A stretch of 64,000 bases of DNA. It comes from Proteiniphilum propionicum (GTDB lineage: Bacteria; Bacteroidota; Bacteroidia; Bacteroidales; Dysgonomonadaceae). The stretch spans positions 3,638,501-3,702,500 of the forward strand of contig NZ_CP073586.1 in NCBI RefSeq assembly GCF_022267555.1, read 5' to 3'. Position numbers and translations under genes: made by a program. Below the pieces are notes generated by a model. The model saw only the letters and a list, made by a program, of their open reading frames with translations, was not told the origin of the DNA and did no database searches. How positions within the stretch are numbered: the first letter of the stretch is position 1; every line of letters starts with the position of its first letter. Positions 1 through 8,846 of the stretch are shown piece by piece.

Positions 1-2
1 TA

Positions 3-722
3 CTTGAAAATCTTGCTATTGAAAAGGCTTGCGATAAATTTGCCAATCAATACGACACACAAATCAACGACCAATTGCACAACACTCAAAAGTATTGGAA
101 AGAATTAAGTGAAGTCAACAATTCGTTGGATGCAATTGGTTTCCGCCAACATACCGAACAAGAAGAAAAACGCCTTTGGGAAAAGCAAGAAGCATTAGCC
201 GAAAAATACAATTCAGAAAAAGCGATATTGAATGACTTGTATGAAAAACAAAAAGTTGCACGAAAAACGGCAGAAAAATATCAAGAAAATTACTTCTCGA
301 AAATTTTATCGTTGAGCCATAAATTGGACGAAATAACTCAAAAATACATTCCCAAAACAACACAAAATCTGCCCGAAGGAACGTTTTTTGATATGGCAAC
401 ATCATCAAACATTCATAGTATTTGTAACAACACCATTTTTAAAAATATTTCTGAAACAGACTTTTACACAGCAATTAACCTACTTGCATCCGTCAAAATT
501 ATACAATTGAAACAAGGCGAAAAAACACACGCCTGCTTTCTCATTTACAAAATGTACAAAAGTATCAAATCCGACAAAAATGCAGAATGGGGGAAATCAA
601 TGCTTCAACAATTGGATATTGATGAGAACTTCTACAAATCAAAATACAAAGAACCCATTTCCGAAGTTCCGAGCCGGAAATCAGCGCAATTTGCAAGCGA
701 GATAAACGAAATTTTCGACTAA
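3..722 (+). CDS. Hypothetical coiled-coil protein, 5' end outside the window
   Basis: The reading frame is open from base 3, so this is the 3' part of a longer gene; a TTG at 75 is the first internal start-like codon but need not be the real start. About 240 residues are visible. The first half is rich in Glu, Lys and Gln and looks like a long coiled coil; the second half has mixed composition. No signal peptide or membrane segment is seen in this part. I do not recognise the family. It lies upstream of DUF3853/RepA/primase/MobV genes, so it probably belongs to the same mobilizable element. Confidence 0.6.
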   Translation, partial: LENLAIEKACDKFANQYDTQINDQLHNTQKYWKELSEVNNSLDAIGFRQHTEQEEKRLWEKQEALAEKYNSEKAILNDLYEKQKVARKTAEKYQENYFSKILSLSHKLDEITQKYIPKTTQNLPEGTFFDMATSSNIHSICNNTIFKNISETDFYTAINLLASVKIIQLKQGEKTHACFLIYKMYKSIKSDKNAEWGKSMLQQLDIDENFYKSKYKEPISEVPSRKSAQFASEINEIFD

Positions 723-735
723 ACGGCTTCATAAA

Positions 736-865
736 CCAAACTACCACTTCTACCACCTAAAATAAATTTATATACGATTGATTTTCAATTGGATATTTTT
801 ATTTCTACCACCTTCTTACCACTTTCTTACCACTTTCTTACCACTTTCTTTCGCCCCTACCTTTG
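736..865 (+). promoter_or_regulatory. ACCAC-rich tandem repeats and -7 box before DUF3853
   Basis: Three head-to-tail copies of the 11-mer TTCTTACCACT run from 813 to 845, with a partial fourth copy after them and further TACCAC words from about 738. They end just before TACCTTTG (858-865), which fits the Bacteroidetes -7 consensus TAnnTTTG. No clear -33 TTTG is seen. The position suggests binding sites for a regulator or a replication/excision protein of the element; that role is inferred. Confidence 0.45.
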
Positions 866-934
866 CATCGTTCGAACACCAACCGCCGAAGTAAAAGGCT
901 TTTGTAAAATTTGAACAATGAAAGGAAAAAAATA

Positions 935-1249
935 ATGGATTTAAATGAACTCAAACAAAAACCGTTGTGGCAAATGACAGGCGAAGAATTTTTGTATCTG
1001 CAAAAAAACAACAGCGGAAAAACCAACAATCAAACAACATCGACACTTGCTCACGACGGAAGCGAAAAACGCTACGTGTATGGTATTGCGGGTATTGCCA
1101 AGCTCTTTGGATGCAGTATGCCCACGGCGCACCGCATCAAGAAAAGCGGAAAAATTGACCGAGCCATCACGCAAATCGGACGAAAAATTATCGTGGATGC
1201 AGAGCTCGCGCTCGAATTAGCCGGACGAAAAACAGGCGGGAGGAAGTAG
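935..1249 (+). CDS. DUF3853-family helix-turn-helix protein
   Basis: The product is about 104 residues. The N-terminus (MDLNELKQKPLWQMTGEEF) is the recognisable start of the DUF3853 family found in Bacteroides mobilizable transposons. The C-terminal half (GIAGIAKLFGCSMPTAHRIK) reads as a helix-turn-helix, so DNA binding in replication or excision control is likely. I chose ATG 935 because an AAAGG ribosome-binding sequence lies about 10 bases upstream; a TTG at 911 is in frame but less likely. The stop is 2 bp before the RepA-like gene, so the two are probably cotranscribed from the TACCTTTG promoter. Confidence 0.75.
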   Translation: MDLNELKQKPLWQMTGEEFLYLQKNNSGKTNNQTTSTLAHDGSEKRYVYGIAGIAKLFGCSMPTAHRIKKSGKIDRAITQIGRKIIVDAELALELAGRKTGGRK

Positions 1250-1251
1250 CG

Positions 1252-2319
1252 ATGGAAATACGAAACAACAAAATCGACCTGGACGCACTGTGGCAAAAGT
1301 CGCTCGTTCGTGTAACCGACGAGTTCAAGCTTCCGCCTATCATCCTGCAAGTGGACGACGCCATTGTCGGCACGCTGGGCAATTTCAGCGCATCCACAGG
1401 AAAAGCCAAAGCAAAGAAAACCTTTAATGTCTCAGCAATCGTTGCATCTGCACTTATCAACGGACAAGTTCTCGAATACCGTGCGTCATTACCGGAAGGG
1501 AAGCGAAAAATACTCTATTTCGATACCGAACAAAGTTCGTTTCATTGCAAAAAAGTGTTGCAACGCATCCTCAAACTTGCCGGACTTCCGCTCGACCGAC
1601 AGCCCGAAAATCTGATATTCAGCCACCTTCGGAAAATTGCCAATCCTGCCTTTCGGTGCGAAATAATCCGAAAAGCTATTTACAGCATAGAAGGAGTAAG
1701 ATTGGTAATCATTGACGGCATCCGAGATTTAATGTTAGACATCAACAACGCCACGCAAGCCACCACGCTCATCGGCGACTTGATGCAGTGGACAAGCGAA
1801 CGGGAAATCCATATCCAAACCGTGTTGCACCTGAACAAAGGCGACGACAATAGTCGCGGACATATTGGCACGGAACTCAACAACAAAGCCTAAACCGTTC
1901 TACAAGTAACCAAAGACCCCACGGACGAAGACCGAAGCATTGTTTCAGCATCCTTTATCCGTTCTAAACCCTTTGAGAAATTTGCTTTCCGCATTTCCGA
2001 CGAACCGGACAATATCAATATTCCAAAGTTAGACACCGACTATCAGCCCGAAGTTTCATTGCGACGAAATAGTTTCGATTACACCGAGTTATCTGAAAGC
2101 GGACACCGTCAATCATTGGAACTTGCTTTTGAGAATAATGAAAACGGTTTTGGCTATAGCGAAATGATAGAAGTCTTGCGAAACAGTTACGCCAAAATCG
2201 TTGGCGTAACTTATGGTATCGGCAAAGCCAAAAAGCTACTTATATTTCTAAAAAACAAACGGATGATTGTCCAAGATAACAACAAGCAGTATGTTTTTAA
2301 TCCAAAATTTCACTACTAA
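1252..2319 (+). pseudogene. RepA-type AAA ATPase interrupted by an in-frame TAA
   Basis: This is a RecA/RepA-fold ATPase of the kind encoded by Bacteroides mobilizable elements. A Walker A-like stretch (GNFSASTGKAKAKKTF) and Walker B (RLVIIDGIRDL) are visible, as is GHIGTELNNKA near residues 203-213. That motif is followed by TAA at 1891-1893. The same frame then stays open to 2319 and reads TVLQVTKDPTDEDRS, which continues the family sequence. In relatives the position normally holds Glu (NKAETVLQ, from memory), so a single GAA to TAA change is the simplest explanation. The upstream 213-residue fragment keeps the nucleotide-binding motifs but loses the C-terminal domain. Confidence 0.8.
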
Positions 2320-2322
2320 AAA

Positions 2323-2431
2323 ATCGGTTCGGTTCAAGTCGGGTGCCTATGGTGGTGACCCATACCGAACCGATGGGAAATTCAGTTCGGTACGGTTCAG
2401 GTATTATATTCCTGTACCGTACTGAACCGAT
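2323..2431. repeat. Two inverted repeats built from a CGGTTCGGT motif
   Basis: ATCGGTTCGGT at 2323-2333 is the exact reverse complement of ACCGAACCGAT at 2364-2374. A second imperfect pair lies at 2387-2401 and 2411-2425 (around CGGTACGG/CCGTACTG), followed by another GAACCGAT (2424-2431). The cluster sits between the broken repA-like gene and the primase gene. Its density and location resemble an iteron-type origin or a set of hairpins in the leader of the primase; neither role is proven. Confidence 0.55.
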
Positions 2432-2489
2432 ATAAAGACTTTTCGCTGACGAAAAGAAAAAATATCCACAATAAAAAAACCTTACAACA

Positions 2490-3410
2490 ATGAATTCAGA
2501 ACAAGCCAAACAAATCCGAATCGAAGACTATTTGTCCCGTATCGGAATCAAACCCATCAAAGAACGGGGACAAAACCTTTGGTATAAATCGCCTTTCAGA
2601 AACGAGAATGAGCCTTCGTTTAAAGTAAACCGCGACATTAACCAATGGCACGATTTCGGAAGCGGAGAAAAAGGCAACCTCATCGATTTGGCGATGAAAC
2701 TGCATCAAACCAATAGCGTTTCCGAAGCGTTGCGAGCCATTGAACAAGCCGTTTCATATCCCAAAATTCAACAATCCTCTTTTTCTTTTCGTCAGCAAGA
2801 GTTTTCGGAAGGAATAAGCAATGTTGAAATCAAGCCGTTGAACCATCCGGCACTGATAGAAATGCTTCATATTCGTAAAATCCCAATAGAATTGGCACGA
2901 CAATACTTCAAAGAAGTTCATTATACGCTGAATGGGAAGCCGTATTTTGCCGTAGCTTTTCCCAATGACAAAGGCGGATTTGAAACCCTAAATTCCTATT
3001 TCAAAGGTTGTCTTCCGCCCAAAGAAATTACCACGTTCGATAAGAAAACACAAACCGTTCATCTTTTCGAAGGGTTTATGGATTATCTCAGCCTGCTTAC
3101 TTTGCAAGCAGGGCAAGCCGATATTTCCGCCGTCGTTCTCAACTCAGTAAATAACCTCGAAAAAGCCGTTCCTCTTCTCTCAAAACACAGCAAAATCAAC
3201 GCGTTTTTGGATAATGATGAAGCCGGACGACAGGCATTGAAAAAACTGCAAAAATGGAATTTGCCAGTCATGGATATTTCACAACGATACGCTGAATATA
3301 AGGACGTGAACGATTATTTGTGTGGAAAAAAACTTCCGCAATTTCAGAAGAAAACAACCAACGAAGTGGAATTTGATAAGCCGAAAATCGGCAAGCGTTT
3401 CAAACGCTAA
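2490..3410 (+). CDS. DnaG-like primase with CHC2-like and Toprim domains
   Basis: The protein has 306 residues. The N-terminal part (about 1-85) follows the CHC2 primase pattern (YKSPFRNENEPSFKV, WHDFGSGEKGNLIDL), but the zinc-binding cysteines are not evident, as in many plasmid primases. A Toprim domain follows, with the acidic motif EGFMDY near 194 and LDNDEAG near 240. The expected role is primer synthesis for the element's replication after mobilization, with the RepA-like ATPase encoded upstream. The start ATG at 2490 follows an A-rich stretch. It appears intact, unlike its two element neighbours. Confidence 0.85.
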   Translation: MNSEQAKQIRIEDYLSRIGIKPIKERGQNLWYKSPFRNENEPSFKVNRDINQWHDFGSGEKGNLIDLAMKLHQTNSVSEALRAIEQAVSYPKIQQSSFSFRQQEFSEGISNVEIKPLNHPALIEMLHIRKIPIELARQYFKEVHYTLNGKPYFAVAFPNDKGGFETLNSYFKGCLPPKEITTFDKKTQTVHLFEGFMDYLSLLTLQAGQADISAVVLNSVNNLEKAVPLLSKHSKINAFLDNDEAGRQALKKLQKWNLPVMDISQRYAEYKDVNDYLCGKKLPQFQKKTTNEVEFDKPKIGKRFKR

Positions 3411-3441
3411 TGAGACGGTTCACGACGAGTGGGACATTTCC

Positions 3442-3517
3442 TTCAGAAAATGCCGTAGCTTATTAGGGGATTTTCTGAACGCTTCGTTCCACATTCGCTA
3501 AAAATCCCCCAATAAGC
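3442..3517. other. Candidate oriT hairpins upstream of the relaxase
   Basis: GCTTATTAGGGGATTTT (3458-3474) pairs with AAAATCCCCCAATAAGC (3501-3517) with one mismatch. A nested pair, TTCAGAAAA (3442-3450) and TTTTCTGAA (3471-3479), overlaps it, and an AGGGGAAAACCCCT hairpin follows at about 3520-3533. The cluster is in a 174-bp non-coding gap directly upstream of the MobV gene, the usual place for the nic region of such elements. The assignment as oriT is by position and structure only. Confidence 0.5.
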
Positions 3518-3584
3518 CAAAGGGGAAAACCCCTCTGGACACCCCAAGTTCGCTCAAACTCACTTAAATTATAAACTCGTTTTT

Positions 3585-4891
3585 ATGGGCTACGCCGTAT
3601 TACATATGGACAAAACAAGCGGAACGGATTCCGCTATGTCGGCACACATCGAGCGCACCATCGCGCCCAAAAATGCTGACCCGGAACGCACGCATCTTAA
3701 TCGTGAATTGATAAAATTTCCCGATAGTGTTCGCAACCGTACCGAAGCTATTCAGCATCGCTTAGAAAATGCCGGACTGCAACGAAAAATTGGCAAAAAT
3801 CAAGTCCGGGCAATCCGCATTCTGCTCACGGGAAGTCCCGAAGAAATGCAACGCATCCAGGCTGATGGAAAATTAAACGAATGGTGTGATGATAACTTAC
3901 ATTGGTTAGTAGAAACTTACGGTAAGGAAAATATCGTTTCTCCCGTTTTGCATCTGGATGAAAGCACACCGCACATTCACGCCACATTAGTGCCGATAGT
4001 TACTACTGAAAGACGGAAAAAGAAATCGGAAGAACAGGTAAAGAAGCAATATCGCAAGAAAAATCTCAATGCTCCGCGACTTTCTGCCGATGATGTGATG
4101 ACACGCATCAAACTCAAAGAGTATCAGGATACGTATGCCCTTGCTATGTCTAAATATGGGTTACAGCGAGGAATTGAAGGTTCAAAAGCAAGACACATCA
4201 GCACTTCGCAGTATTATCGAGAGTTATTTGCAAAAAATGATGGGTTGAAGGAAAATATTGACAATTTACTTGAAAAACAGAAAAATACCGAAAAGGAACT
4301 CTCAAAAGTCAAATCCGAAGTAAGCAAAGAGAAATTCAAAAATGCCAAAGCCGAAATGGGTGCAAATTTGATGGATGGTGTAAATTCTCTTTTCGGTGGC
4401 TCAAAAGTAAAACAGCAACAAGCTGAAATCGAAGAATTGCAATCAGAAAACGATTTATTGAAAGATGAAAATCGTTCACTCAAAACCGAGTTGCAAATCG
4501 CCCAGAAAGAACACGAAAAAATAACGGATAAACTCCGTGCCGAGTTAAAGAAAATTTACAGTTTGTTTCCCAATCTTCGGGAATTGCTTTCTATTGAATT
4601 GAAAGGATGTGTAGAGCTGTAGGTTTTTCAGAAGATCTGACCCGAAGAATTTTAACCGGTGATAAAGTTGGTTTTAAGGGAAGTTTATATTCTGCCGAAT
4701 ACAAACGCAAGTTTTCTACCGAACATTCAGTAGCACAAATGCAACCAGAACCGAATAAACCGGGGAAATTACGCCTTGCCATTGACGGCGTAGATATTAT
4801 CGAATGGTTTCGGTTGAAATTTCGGGAGTTTCAACAGAGTGTGGGGATTGATTGGACGGAGAAAAATATTGGAAGGGGGAGGAAAATATGA
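3585..4891 (+). pseudogene. MobV/Pre-type relaxase, frameshifted near its C-terminus
   Basis: The first 345 codons encode a MobV (Pre/Mob) relaxase that nicks oriT for mobilization. The N-terminus MGYAVLHMDKTSG and the metal-binding motif HLDESTPHIHAT (about 123-134) are clear, and a coiled coil follows (about 215-320). The frame ends at 4622. The family C-terminus (MCRAVGFSEDLTRRIL to WFRLKFREFQQSVG) continues in another frame from 4604 to 4891. The cause is visible: ATTGA is duplicated in tandem at 4593-4602, and removing one copy gives a continuous frame through SIERMCRAV. The relaxase domain itself is intact, so partial activity is possible. Confidence 0.85.
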
Positions 4892-5028
4892 TATCAATCT
4901 TTTAATTAATAATTTATTAACCATAATTTTATAACTTTGTAGTCGCTGTCAAGATAAGTAATAATCCGAATAGGGCACTGTAGTATTATCTTTTCAGTAT
5001 TTCTGCAAAGGATTAAAGTAAAATAGTT

Positions 5029-6144
5029 ATGGCAAATGAAAACTTGAAAGAAGCTAAGGCTGCTAAAAATGATGAGTTCTACACGCAGTTTCATGATATA
5101 GAAGTTGAAATGAATGCTTACCTTGAATATGACCCCGATGTATTTAAGGGCAAAACTGTTTTATTACCTTGCGATGATCCGGAGTGGAGTAATTTTACAA
5201 AATATTTTGCTGCAAAGTTTGAAGAACTAGGACTAAAGAAACTCATCAGTACCAGTTATGCTCAAGAGAGCAAGAATTATAAAACAAATTGGCAACCCAC
5301 TCTCTTTGAAACAGAAAATCCAAGATTCAGTGCTGACAAAACAGCAGTTTGCGGAAAAATTTTCACACTTACGCACAATATAAATAACAATGGAAAAATA
5401 GACATTAATGACTTGGAGTGGGAATACCTTGAAGGTAATGGCGATTTTAGAAGCGAAGAGGTAACTCGCTTGCGTGACGAAGCTGATATAATTATTACTA
5501 ATCCTCCTTTTTCTCTTTTCCGTGAATTTTTAGCATGGATTATAGAAGCAGATAAAAGGTTCATTATTATTGGAAATATGAATTGTATCACATATAAAGA
5601 AGTTTTCCCTTTGATTATGTATAACAAAGTATGGTTAGGCGTTCCATTCCCTGGCGGAAATGCTTACTTCCGCCCTGCAATACAATCTGAATATGCAGTA
5701 GGGGTATATAATGAAGATACAAACCTTGTAAAATTCAGAAATTGTATTTGGCTCACCAACATAGATCACGGTCGTCGCCATCAACCTCTTAGTTTAATGA
5801 CCATGGAAGATAATCTTCGTTTTTCCAAGCATAAGGAAATACGAGGAAAAATTTCTTATGAGCATTATGATAATTATGATGCAATAGAAGTCCCTTTTAC
5901 GGATGCAATTCCATCTGACTACGAAGGTGTTATGGGCGTTCCTATTTCATTCTTAGACAAATATTGCCCGGAGCAATTTGAAATCTTAGGGATAACTGAC
6001 AGACAAAACACATCTTGTTTACGGACAAAACGATATACGGTGTATGACAGTTTGAAATACAATGACTTAAATGCTCGAAGTGTTATCAGAAGAGATGGTA
6101 AATATATTCCGATGTATGCTCGTTTGCTCATTCGAAAATTATAA
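5029..6144 (+). CDS. EcoRI-family adenine-specific DNA methyltransferase
   Basis: The product has 371 residues and strongly resembles M.EcoRI. It shares DEFYTQ near residue 16, CDDPEWSNFTKYFA, LGLKKLI, TNPPFSLFREFL with the catalytic NPPF at about 158-161, NCITYKEVFPLI, and GVMGVPISFL followed by PEQFEI. It should transfer a methyl group from SAM to adenine N6 and protect DNA from a partner nuclease; the recognition site cannot be read from sequence. It is about 45 residues longer than M.EcoRI, mostly in the middle and C-terminus. A TAACTTTG -7 box lies at 4932-4939. The nearest candidate partner is the DUF262-HNH gene at 6481. Confidence 0.9.
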   Translation: MANENLKEAKAAKNDEFYTQFHDIEVEMNAYLEYDPDVFKGKTVLLPCDDPEWSNFTKYFAAKFEELGLKKLISTSYAQESKNYKTNWQPTLFETENPRFSADKTAVCGKIFTLTHNINNNGKIDINDLEWEYLEGNGDFRSEEVTRLRDEADIIITNPPFSLFREFLAWIIEADKRFIIIGNMNCITYKEVFPLIMYNKVWLGVPFPGGNAYFRPAIQSEYAVGVYNEDTNLVKFRNCIWLTNIDHGRRHQPLSLMTMEDNLRFSKHKEIRGKISYEHYDNYDAIEVPFTDAIPSDYEGVMGVPISFLDKYCPEQFEILGITDRQNTSCLRTKRYTVYDSLKYNDLNARSVIRRDGKYIPMYARLLIRKL

Positions 6145-6480
6145 TTTGATATGTCTAATAAGAATCCTTGCATAGACTTGTGTGTAATAACACCCATTAA
6201 CAATATAATATGTTTCATTCAGAGGCACTTCAGAATGCAACAAAGCAGCTCCATCATTAAGTTTGGTTACTTTAGATTCTTTCAGATGTCGGTCTATCTG
6301 AACTTGTTCAGGGTAAGTTTTAGAGGCTCCCCCAAACCATGTTTTTGTTATCCCTAAGATTTCAACCTACGGATAAACACCCTGCTGTACATTCTACGAC
6401 CCTTAATGTAACCACGTCCCTTATCAATATTTAAGTCATACTCGTTCCCTAAGATTTCAACTTAAAAATAACATATAGCA
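6145..6480. repeat. Intergenic spacer with a 16-bp direct repeat
   Basis: No convincing gene is seen in this 336-bp gap. The word TCCCTAAGATTTCAAC occurs at 6351-6366 and again at 6446-6461, a 95-bp period. The second copy ends 19 bp before the DUF262-HNH start codon. The repeat may mark a duplicated regulatory segment or a former insertion. Confidence 0.5.
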
Positions 6481-7653
6481 ATGAAAACAAAATTACATAC
6501 CGAATGGACAATTGCAGATATCTGCAAAGGATTTACCTATAATGAGCTGGAGGGTAAGGGGTTATTTGGTCTTGATGGAAAGCTCACTATACAGCCAGAA
6601 TATCAACGCCATTATATTTATAATGATGGGAAACGAGATGTTGCCGTAATTGATTCTTTATTGAAAGGTTATCCTATCGGACTTATATATTTTAATCGTA
6701 CGAGTGATGGACGTTATGAAGTGCTTGATGGACAACAACGTATCACATCGTTTGGAAGATTTGTTACAGGAAAGTTTGCCATAAAAGATACGAATGATAA
6801 TGTTCAATATTTTTCCGGCTTATCTGAAGAATTACAACGACGAATACTGAAATCGCCATTGCTTATCTACGAATGTGAAGGCGAGGAAAAGGAAATCAAG
6901 GAATGGTTCAAGACTATCAATATTGTAGGTGTTCCTCTTAATGAACAAGAATTACTGAATGCTATCTATTCAGGCGAATTTGTAAATGCAGCCAAACGTG
7001 TATTCAGCAATTCGCAAAATACTGAAATACAGAAATGGAGTCACTACGTCAAGGGTGATGTGAAGCGACAAGATTATCTTGCTATCGCACTGAAATGGGT
7101 ATGCGATAGTAAGCAGATGAGTGTTGACGCTTACATGAGTCAACATCGTCATGATAGTACTATTGATGAGATGGAGAAATACTTTCGCTCGGTAATCGAT
7201 TGGGTATCTACTACTTTTTCAATGGTAGAAAGCAATATGTGCGGACTGGAATGGGGACGATTCTATGAAACCTATCACAATACACCATATAGCGTAGATC
7301 ATATTACCGAAAGAGTGCGTGTTTTGCAATCTGATGAATATATCAAATGCCCTCGAAATATCTACGAATATATATTAGGAGGAGAAAAAAATAAAAATCT
7401 GCTTGATATCCGTATATTTGAAGAGTCAACAAAGAAGATTGTGTACAATAGACAAACAGAGATGGCAACGAAAAATACACTTTCTAATTGTCCTCTTTGT
7501 GCCTCAGGAGATAATGCAAATAAGACGCGCATTTATAAAATATCGGAAATGGACGCAGATCATGTAACAGCGTGGAGTAAAGGTGGAAGTACGTCCATTG
7601 AAAACTGCGAAATGTTGTGCAAAACGCACAATCGAGCTAAGGGTAATAGATAA
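6481..7653 (+). CDS. DUF262-HNH protein, putative restriction nuclease
   Basis: The protein has 390 residues. The N-terminal DUF262 (ParB-like) domain shows PEYQRHYIY near residue 40 and the hallmark DGQQRITSF at about 83-91. The C-terminus is a compact HNH nuclease: CPLC near 338, [11 protein letters not shown] near 359, and [17 protein letters not shown] at the very end, giving both cysteine pairs plus DH, N and H. Members of this architecture include GmrSD-like and other restriction nucleases that use the DUF262 domain for nucleotide binding. Its location 336 bp after an EcoRI-type methylase suggests a restriction-modification pair. The pairing is inferred from context; M.EcoRI itself works with an unrelated PD-(D/E)XK enzyme. 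Confidence 0.8.
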   Translation: MKTKLHTEWTIADICKGFTYNELEGKGLFGLDGKLTIQPEYQRHYIYNDGKRDVAVIDSLLKGYPIGLIYFNRTSDGRYEVLDGQQRITSFGRFVTGKFAIKDTNDNVQYFSGLSEELQRRILKSPLLIYECEGEEKEIKEWFKTINIVGVPLNEQELLNAIYSGEFVNAAKRVFSNSQNTEIQKWSHYVKGDVKRQDYLAIALKWVCDSKQMSVDAYMSQHRHDSTIDEMEKYFRSVIDWVSTTFSMVESNMCGLEWGRFYETYHNTPYSVDHITERVRVLQSDEYIKCPRNIYEYILGGEKNKNLLDIRIFEESTKKIVYNRQTEMATKNTLSNCPLCASGDNANKTRIYKISEMDADHVTAWSKGGSTSIENCEMLCKTHNRAKGNR

Positions 7654-7707
7654 GATTTAGCTGAAGTACATATTTTAGGAGCGTTATATGATAATAATTT
7701 TTAAAAT

Positions 7708-8634
7708 ATGTATATGCAAAAATCATTTCAAGAAGTCTCCCTAATATGGTGTGAGGCTAAACGTCCGATAGTAAAGCATTCCACAATGTGTGCTTATATG
7801 CTTACGCTTCAAACTCATTTACTCCCACATTTTGGAGCAATGACCGTAATATCAGAAGATGACGTGCAGCAATTTGTCTTTGAAAAGTTTTCCTCTGGTT
7901 TAGCAAAAAAAACGGTAAGAGACATAGTAGCCGTATTGAAATCTGTCGTTAAGTATGGCGGTAGACATAAAATTTTCCATTTTGAAGAATGGCAACTGGA
8001 ATATCCTACAGATGTTGGCGTTTATCGTCTGCCTACATTGAGACTGAGTCACCAAAGAATATTGATGCACTACTTAATAGAAGAACCTACACCACAGAAT
8101 ATTGGTATACTTTTGGCTCTTTGTACTGGCATGCGGATAGGTGAAATTTGTGCCTTAAAATGGGAAGATGTCGACTTCGTTCAGAAGATAATTACGGTCA
8201 ATCACACAATAGGGAGAATATATAACTGCGAATTGAAATCAACGGAGAAAATCCTGTCAACGCCCAAAACAAAAAAATCCTCTCGGGAAATTCCTATTTC
8301 TAAACAACTTCTTAAATCTTTGAAAATAGTAAAAAAAGTTTCTCCTTCGTTATTTGTTGTAGGAAACTCACCGACCTCTACAGAACCACGCGCTTATCGA
8401 GATTATTTTTCGCGGCTTTTGAAACGTATTGGTATTCCTCCAATTGTTTTTCACGGTCTCCGTCATACATTTGCTACCAGATGTATTGAAAGTCAATGCG
8501 ACTATAAAACAGTTAGTGTCATATTGGGACATGCCAATGTCGCTACAACATTAAACCTTTATGTACATCCTAATCTTTATCAAAAGAAAAGATGTATTGA
8601 AAAGATGAGTAAATTTTTGGGAGTGACTGAATAA
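7708..8634 (+). CDS. Tyrosine recombinase/integrase in the defence block
   Basis: The protein has 308 residues with a SAM-like core-binding N-terminus and a complete catalytic domain: GMRIGEICALKW (Arg I near 143), HGLRHTFATR near 249, GHANVATTLNLY with the nucleophilic Tyr near 285. It is closer to standard phage/Xer integrases than to the CTn type at 38.9 kb. It starts 54 bp after the DUF262-HNH gene. A 39-bp sequence 15 bp after its stop is repeated imperfectly beyond the next two genes. It could move the following Avs1-like module, or invert or excise DNA nearby; no obvious invertible repeat was found around the methylase. Confidence 0.88.
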   Translation: MYMQKSFQEVSLIWCEAKRPIVKHSTMCAYMLTLQTHLLPHFGAMTVISEDDVQQFVFEKFSSGLAKKTVRDIVAVLKSVVKYGGRHKIFHFEEWQLEYPTDVGVYRLPTLRLSHQRILMHYLIEEPTPQNIGILLALCTGMRIGEICALKWEDVDFVQKIITVNHTIGRIYNCELKSTEKILSTPKTKKSSREIPISKQLLKSLKIVKKVSPSLFVVGNSPTSTEPRAYRDYFSRLLKRIGIPPIVFHGLRHTFATRCIESQCDYKTVSVILGHANVATTLNLYVHPNLYQKKRCIEKMSKFLGVTE

Positions 8635-8648
8635 AGAGCTTTATTTAT

Positions 8649-8687
8649 CTGGGTGTAAAAAAAGAAGTAAGTCTCATAACTGCTTGA
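8649..8687 (+). repeat. Imperfect 39-bp direct repeat, left copy
   Basis: It begins CTGGGTGTAAAAAAA, 15 bp after the recombinase stop codon, and matches 14411-14449 at about 31 of 39 positions in the same orientation. The two copies bracket exactly the protease-STAND and MBL genes. They may be recombination half-sites (attL/attR-like) of the adjacent tyrosine recombinase. Confidence 0.55.
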
Positions 8688-8732
8688 CATGTAATGAGTA
8701 TTGAGATGAGATAGGAAAGTATAAAATGAATT

Positions 8733-8767
8733 TTTGAGTTTTTTCACTATAATATTTCATATCTTTG
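8733..8767 (+). promoter_or_regulatory. Candidate promoter of the Avs1-like operon
   Basis: TATCTTTG at 8760-8767 matches the TAnnTTTG -7 consensus. A TTTG at 8733-8736 is 23 bp upstream, longer than the usual 19-bp spacer, so only the -7 box is well supported. Transcription would start about 75 bp before the ATG at 8847. Confidence 0.5.
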
Positions 8768-8846
8768 CGTTTTAACAAGGTTGTTCTATTTGAAAGCACA
8801 AAATATTGTAAATTAGCAAAAGAGTTTAATAGCAGAAAATAAAAAC

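Noticed and set aside
813-850. Short tandem repeats as a CRISPR array
   Set aside because: The 11-bp units are contiguous without unique spacers and there are no cas genes.
6151-6357. 68-codon frame between the methylase and the DUF262-HNH gene
   Set aside because: No motif, no ribosome-binding site and it spans the direct-repeat region.
7708-8634. Phase-variation invertase for the methylase
   Set aside because: No inverted repeats or silent specificity segments were seen around 5029-7653; the direct repeats downstream fit cassette insertion better.
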